Below, one piece after another: positions 63,120-64,000 of a stretch of DNA of 64,000 bases. The stretch covers positions 744,001 to 808,000 of the forward strand of contig JAZKDB010000001.1 of assembly GCA_040387755.1 (NCBI GenBank), given 5' to 3'. Positions within the stretch are counted from its first letter, which is position 1. Each line of letters begins with the position of its first letter. The DNA is from Rurimicrobium sp040387755. Its GTDB lineage: Bacteria > Bacteroidota > Bacteroidia > Chitinophagales > Chitinophagaceae. The position numbers and the translations under genes are program-made. The notes beneath the pieces are model-generated. The model was not told where the DNA came from. It made no database searches and worked only from the letters and a program-made list of their open reading frames with translations.

Positions 63120-64000
63120 TTAAACATTATTTTTCATAAACGAGTGAATGATATTGTCTATCATTTCTTCAGAACTTTCTTCGTTTAGCTGATGTTGCCT
63201 GATTAAACCCTGAATCATGGCTTCCTGCTCATTTCCTTTGCTGAGTGCTGTTTGATATTCAATGTCGGTAAAGGAAACCATAGAATACAATGGGAAATAA
63301 GATTCGGGATACAGATAATTTATTCTCCTTTCTACTTTTTGCAACAACAGAAAACCCGGGTCAGTCACTTTGTCCCGCATCACAATATAATTCTGCAAAG
63401 ACAAATCCTGAACGGCATCACCATTTGGTTTGCGCAGCAACTCATATTCTTTGAATATCTGTGGCCAATCTTCCTGGTGTTTTTGCATGAGCTGCCACAT
63501 GACACTGCAATCTTCAAATCCGGCATTCATTCCCTGACCGAAGAACGGAACAGTAGCATGTGCCGCATCGCCCATCAGAGCATATTTACCCGATGTCCAG
63601 GGAAAGCAACGGATAATAGCCAATGAGGATAAGGGGTGCTGATCCCATTCGTTAGCCACCTGAGGCATCATAGTATAGAAGTCTGGAAATACTTCCTGAA
63701 AAAAGGCTGTAACTTTTTCTTTATTGGTCAGGTTATTGAAACAATGCTTGTCCCCTTCGAAAGGCATAAACAAAGTGCAGGTAAAAGAGCCGTCGAAGTT
63801 GGGTAGGGCTATCAACATAAAGCGACCTCGAGGCCAGATATGTAAAGTTTCTTTATCCAGTTTGTAAGAGCCGTCAGCATTGGCGGGTAATAAAATTTCC
63901 CGATATCCATCCGGAATATAATTCTGACTGTAACTAAAACGGTCCAGTTTTTGAAAACCATTATAACGTGCAGCCGAAAAAGCCCCATCTGTGGCAAAGA
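63120..64000 (-). CDS. kmo: Kynurenine 3-monooxygenase, C-terminal part (cut by window edge)
   Basis: FAD monooxygenase that hydroxylates kynurenine. The frame stays open to the window end; the first full codon is at 63998 and 292 codons plus the stop are present. Visible: TDGAFSAARYNGFQKL, WPRGRFMLIALPNFDGSFTCT, the FAD-binding GDAAHATVPFFGQGMNAGFEDC, RDKVTDPGFLLLQKVERRI. The N-terminal Rossmann part and start are outside. An internal ATG at 63818 is not the start. No frameshift is seen. Confidence 0.92.
   Translation of the reverse strand, partial: FATDGAFSAARYNGFQKLDRFSYSQNYIPDGYREILLPANADGSYKLDKETLHIWPRGRFMLIALPNFDGSFTCTLFMPFEGDKHCFNNLTNKEKVTAFFQEVFPDFYTMMPQVANEWDQHPLSSLAIIRCFPWTSGKYALMGDAAHATVPFFGQGMNAGFEDCSVMWQLMQKHQEDWPQIFKEYELLRKPNGDAVQDLSLQNYIVMRDKVTDPGFLLLQKVERRINYLYPESYFPLYSMVSFTDIEYQTALSKGNEQEAMIQGLIRQHQLNEESSEEMIDNIIHSFMKNNV

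Noticed and set aside
63812..63997. Separate short gene or frameshift at the kmo end
   Set aside because: It is an out-of-frame reading; the kmo frame continues unbroken to the window end.

Overview
The window is a piece of a Bacteroidota chromosome, most likely from the Chitinophagaceae or a close relative. The evidence is a type IX secretion sorting domain, promoter-like TAnnTTTG elements, almost no Shine-Dalgarno sites, the long three-domain IspG, an alpha-oxoamine synthase of the sphingolipid/sulfonolipid type, ribonuclease Y, and a kynurenine pathway (tryptophan dioxygenase plus kynurenine monooxygenase). Taxonomy is inferred from gene families only. One run of 100 N (60724-60823) marks an assembly gap inside a tandem repeat, so this is a draft contig.

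Layout. 1-96: 5' end of a serine dehydratase on the minus strand. 0.3-6.9 kb: a TetR regulator followed by a complete tripartite RND efflux operon, with a strong palindrome just upstream that probably is the TetR operator. 7-13.4 kb: SIMPL protein, T9SS-exported protein, VWA membrane protein, a glycosyltransferase-like membrane protein and recF. 13.4-16.6 kb: pdhA, a YfgM-like TPR protein, ribH and a LutA-like protein. 16.7-24.6 kb: YfhO-like membrane protein, ispG, two tandem paralogues with a Cys-rich N-terminus and a carboxypeptidase-regulatory-like domain, a cyclophilin, a DUF1398 protein and an alpha/beta hydrolase. 24.6-35.8 kb: lpxD-like acyltransferase, class IV aminotransferase, mutS2 (without Smr domain), RmlD-like reductase, alpha-oxoamine synthase, Ldh-family dehydrogenase, ndk, dxs and a PAP2 phosphatase. 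35.8-45.3 kb: UbiD family, a double-ATPase ABC protein, rny, a Bro-N protein, an ALDH8-like dehydrogenase, FeoA, ybeY and DinB.

From about 45.3 kb to 61.7 kb the window looks accessory. It holds a VOC lipoprotein, a quinone-oxidoreductase-like enzyme, an XRE regulator fused to pentapeptide repeats, and a three-gene run made of a membrane-anchored Ntn-hydrolase, a RibD/DHFR-like reductase and a subclass B1 metallo-beta-lactamase with all zinc ligands. Next comes an AT-rich minus-strand cluster (SMC/RloC-like ATPase, HNH nuclease, coiled-coil protein, DUF4407 membrane protein) that resembles a Septu/RloC-type defence operon and is punctuated by attC-like GTTAG cores and a large imperfect hairpin.

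Immediately upstream of that ATPase lies the most unusual structure in the window: exactly 840 bp (57209-58048) divided into 40 units of 21 bp. The units belong to three sequence families arranged in blocks, all sharing the same unit end. After a TMEM175-like channel and an SLC13 transporter comes a second repeat landscape (60443-61650), in which REP-like GC-rich hairpins of two alternating types surround a DUF559 endonuclease gene. The right edge (61.7-64 kb) holds queD, tryptophan 2,3-dioxygenase and a kynurenine 3-monooxygenase cut by the window end.
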